Assembly (NCBI GenBank): GCA_943704495.1
Contig: CALSCR010001094.1
Location: 1-20,001, forward strand
DNA from: Pigoraptor chileana
Taxonomy: Eukaryota; Opisthokonta; Filasterea
Direction of reading: 5' to 3'
Length of the DNA: 20,001 nucleotides
This document shows positions 17,660-20,001 of the stretch, piece after piece. Positions within the stretch are counted from its first letter, which is position 1, and every line of letters starts with the position of its first letter. The notes under the pieces were generated by a model. It saw nothing but the letters and a program-made list of their open reading frames with translations. It searched no databases and had not been told where the DNA came from. Position numbers and translations under genes: made by a program.

Positions 17660-19856
17660 ATGGACCTCGCCTCTCAACCAGACGCAGTCGGTGATTCGTC
17701 GCCTTCATGCGTCATTGGCACTCCAACTGCGTGTGCAACCGATGTCGTGCGTGAGGATGCCAGGGAAGATGCCTCTGCAATCGTGTTGAGGTCACTAACT
17801 GTCGAATGTGCTGCGCCAAAGGAGGGGAGACTCACGCGCAAACGCAAACGAGTGCTCGCAAAGCGACAGAAAAGACGCGAATTTCGTGCCGAGGAGGACA
17901 GGATACAGGCGGAAAGGGAGAAAGATCCCTTGTATATTGCAGCAAAATCAAAGGAGGAAGAAGCGCAGCTGCTGAAGGCGGAAGAGGAGAAGAAGGAACG
18001 GTGTGTGCTGTGTTGCTATCTGAGTCTGTTCCGTATATGTTGTCGTCGGGAATCGTATTTATCTGAGTGAGTCGTGTTATTTTCGCTCATGGATACACTC
18101 TGGTTTATATTCTCAAAACGAAAGTCAGTTCAACGACATAATTCGGCTTCCTTATCGTTTTCTGTTTGTTTGCTTGTTTAATTATTGTTGTTGTTGTGCA
18201 GCGACTCTCAATACCAGCTCTGGCTGGAGCGTGAGAAAGCTTTTGATGAAAAGGCGCGATTGCGGAAAGATGCGGCGGAGCGTGAAGCTATCAAACGCAA
18301 GCTAATAGAGGAGCAGAAGAGAAAGGTGAAGAGACGCGGCTGTTTCATATGGCATTTTGTAATGCCATATTTTATTTCTTGCCATTTGACATGATCGGCA
18401 TCGCTCACCGGAAGCTACGACCACTCCACTGCAGGCTCGCGAGTCTCTCGAGAAGGCGCAGGCGGGCATTGACGAAAAGAGACGACGGACGGCCGCTGAG
18501 GATGCAAAACGCCGCCAGGAGCATGCCGTGAAGGAGGTGGATGCCCCATCTGTACGATCGTTGTCGTCGCCCGCCGCTGGTGGATGTATCACACAATCCT
18601 TACGTTGTTTGTTTTCTCTCATTTCGATGCTCATTTGTGCTTGAAAATTAGTGATATTCCCGATCTTGTTATTATCCTGAGCCAGTATCATCTTCTTGGT
18701 ACCCATCTGCATTTGTATGCATGTGTACGCATACCCCCTACGTCTGTCTTTGCTCTTCTTCGCCTTCTGTATCGTCTACAGAACGCAGGTTCGGTGGATG
18801 TCTCCTGGCATTTCTGTGTGTGTTTTTTTCTATCCATCTCTGATCTTTGCGTCCATCCAAAGTGCGGGTTCCCATACGGCCTTCAGAGAAAGACAGAGCG
18901 GCAGAAAGCAACCATATCCCGCTTTCAATTTCAAATTCAAACGCGATTACAACACATAGTTCTTCCATATGAGGATTTTGTTATTTCTTCCCTTTTCCGA
19001 CGCTTTTCTTTTTTTCCTTCTTTCCATTCCCCGTTTTCTATTTTTTGTGTTCCAAAATTATCTGCAGGCGGAGCGACGAAATATGTCTGGTGGTGGAGTC
19101 GGCGCTGTTGTGTTGGTAAGAGCGTTATATTATTGTTAGAACTCCGGAAAATACGGCCAGTTGTTTTTGTTGCTCCATTAATTTTCGGCTGGATTGGCAT
19201 CCCCTTGAGGAAGTTGTATACTTCTGTACCGCTTACCAAAAGCGTTTAGTGTTTTGCTTGCTTTCTTATCTTTCCACATTGGTGGGTTGCTTGTGTGCTT
19301 GTGTTTACGTGTGTGCCTATTGCGTGCAATGTGTCGGTGTATTGTTTGCAGGACGAGTGGTCGAATCCTCTCGCACCGCCCAACGCCGCCTTTTCTGTGT
19401 CCATGAGTATTGCGGATGATGGTGGAACGCCGCGGCCGATTTTGACGCCTTCACGCACGATAGGGCAGTCTGGAGAGGTGCGCGACCGTGCAAAACGTTT
19501 GATGCATGATGGCATTGTTGAATGCCCGTTTTTATACAGAGAGCTTGCTATCCTCCACCTTCCTATGTAGCATGCAACCAGCCCACAAAGTGAAATCCTC
19601 CATCGCGAGCGTACGTTGCTTGTGGTCCAAACTGAGCTTCTCAATATTAGCTATTTTTGTCATGCTTGCCATATTGCCTTCGCAGGAGTGCCAGTACTAC
19701 GCAAAGACGGGAGCGTGTCGCTATGGCGATCGGTGCTCTCGAGCACACACGGTGCCAATGGCAGGCCGGATTATTCTGCTGCGCAATTTCTTGTGTCTCC
19801 CGGCGCCATCGCTGCCGACACGCACATCGGGGGCGTCGGATGGAAGCGCGTTGCAG
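17660..19856 (+). CDS. ZRSR2: ZRSR/Urp (U2AF35-related protein), N-terminal part
   Basis: ZRSR proteins recognise 3' splice sites, chiefly of U12-type introns, within the spliceosome. Likely exons: 17660-18000, 18202-18325, 18435-18551 (or to 18536), 19068-19115, 19352-19477 and 19686-19856, about 309 residues before the window ends. The first part has a basic patch (LTRKRKRVLAKRQKRREF) and a long charged helix typical of ZRSR (YQLWLEREKAFDEKARLRK, like EEWLLREQKAQEEF of human ZRSR2). DEWSNPLAPP aligns with TTWQNPEPPVD. The diagnostic part is the CCCH zinc finger: C-QYYAKTGA-C-RYGDR-C-SRA-H, spacing C-x8-C-x5-C-x3-H as in ZRSR2. The U2AF-homology motif, second zinc finger and any RS tail must lie beyond the window. 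Exon 19068-19115, the donor after 18536/18551 and the donor at 19478 are the least certain points. GTG at 17657 is in frame, but ATG at 17660 is the natural start. Confidence 0.87.
18552..19067 (+). other. Long ZRSR intron with an extended polypyrimidine tract
   Basis: This intron of about 516 nt is two to five times longer than most others here. Its last 90 bases are almost pure T and C up to the acceptor CTGCAG at 19062-19067. The 221-codon open frame across it (18584-19249) has the hydrophobic, Phe-rich composition expected from pyrimidine-rich sequence and matches nothing, so I read it as noncoding. Confidence 0.55.
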
Positions 19857-20001
19857 GTTGGGCATTGTCACGCATTTTTTGGTACTTGTGCTTTGAGTGC
19901 GCAGGATTGTATGTTGAGCGTGTGAACGTGTACTCTTTCGCCTGCTTGTTTTGATTACCTTTGTTTTGTGTTTTTTTCCTTAACAAAAAGTGCTGCCCCC
20001 C

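Noticed and set aside
18584-19249. A 221-codon open frame on the plus strand
   Set aside because: Its composition follows a pyrimidine-rich intron, it has no family resemblance, and it overlaps ZRSR exon 19068-19115 in a different frame.
19899-19957. A seventh ZRSR exon after the acceptor GCGCAG near 19903
   Set aside because: Two frames are possible (DCMLS or LYVERVNV) and neither aligns clearly with the family, so I left the gene end at 19856 and noted that it continues.
1-20001. tRNA genes, rRNA, CRISPR arrays, transposons or virus-like elements
   Set aside because: No cloverleaf, rRNA motif, regular spacer array, terminal repeats or transposase, reverse transcriptase or capsid motif was seen on either strand.

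Overview
The window is nuclear DNA of a unicellular eukaryote that almost certainly has a cilium or flagellum. It carries seven protein genes, all dense in spliceosomal introns of about 46 to 700 nt. I rebuilt exon chains by matching GT-AG sites, reading-frame phase and family conservation; the five genes that lie complete here sum to whole codon numbers. All three stop codons end genes (TAA histidine kinase; TGA ATG16, RBR and EAPP; TAG IFT80 and ion channel), so the code looks standard. The lineage cannot be fixed from this window. A hybrid histidine kinase, a ciliary IFT80, a metazoan-like ATG16 with WD40 repeats, a ZRSR/Urp splicing factor and a pentameric ligand-gated channel together point to a free-living flagellated protist. 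No transposon, virus-like element, tRNA, rRNA or CRISPR array was found.

Layout from left to right: (1) 3' part of a hybrid sensor histidine kinase (+, 14-1341). (2) An intergenic region of about 670 bp with palindromes. (3) A complete 13-exon ATG16 gene (+, 2014-6308), with a G/T-rich minisatellite in intron 9 and one intron with U12-like signals. (4) A complete 17-exon IFT80 gene (-, 6395-11578), tail to tail with ATG16 and only 86 bp away. (5) An 824-bp divergent promoter region with CRE-like ACGTCA sites and a TATA box. (6) An RBR-type E3 ubiquitin ligase (+, 12403-13738) with an unusual helical insertion inside its IBR zinc domain. (7) An EAPP-family gene (+, 14090-14767). (8) A 597-bp convergent spacer with a hairpin. 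(9) A complete pentameric ligand-gated ion channel gene (-, 15365-17182) of prokaryote-like build: no Cys loop and a very short M3-M4 loop. (10) A divergent 477-bp spacer, then the 5' part of a ZRSR/U2AF35-related splicing factor (+, from 17660), which runs off the window.

The genes do not form an operon or an obvious single system. Themes present are signalling (histidine kinase, ion channel), autophagy and ubiquitin (ATG16, RBR), cilium building (IFT80) and splicing (ZRSR). The most notable items are the Cys-less channel, the interrupted IBR domain, the U12-like intron lying in the same window as a ZRSR gene, and the minisatellite intron.
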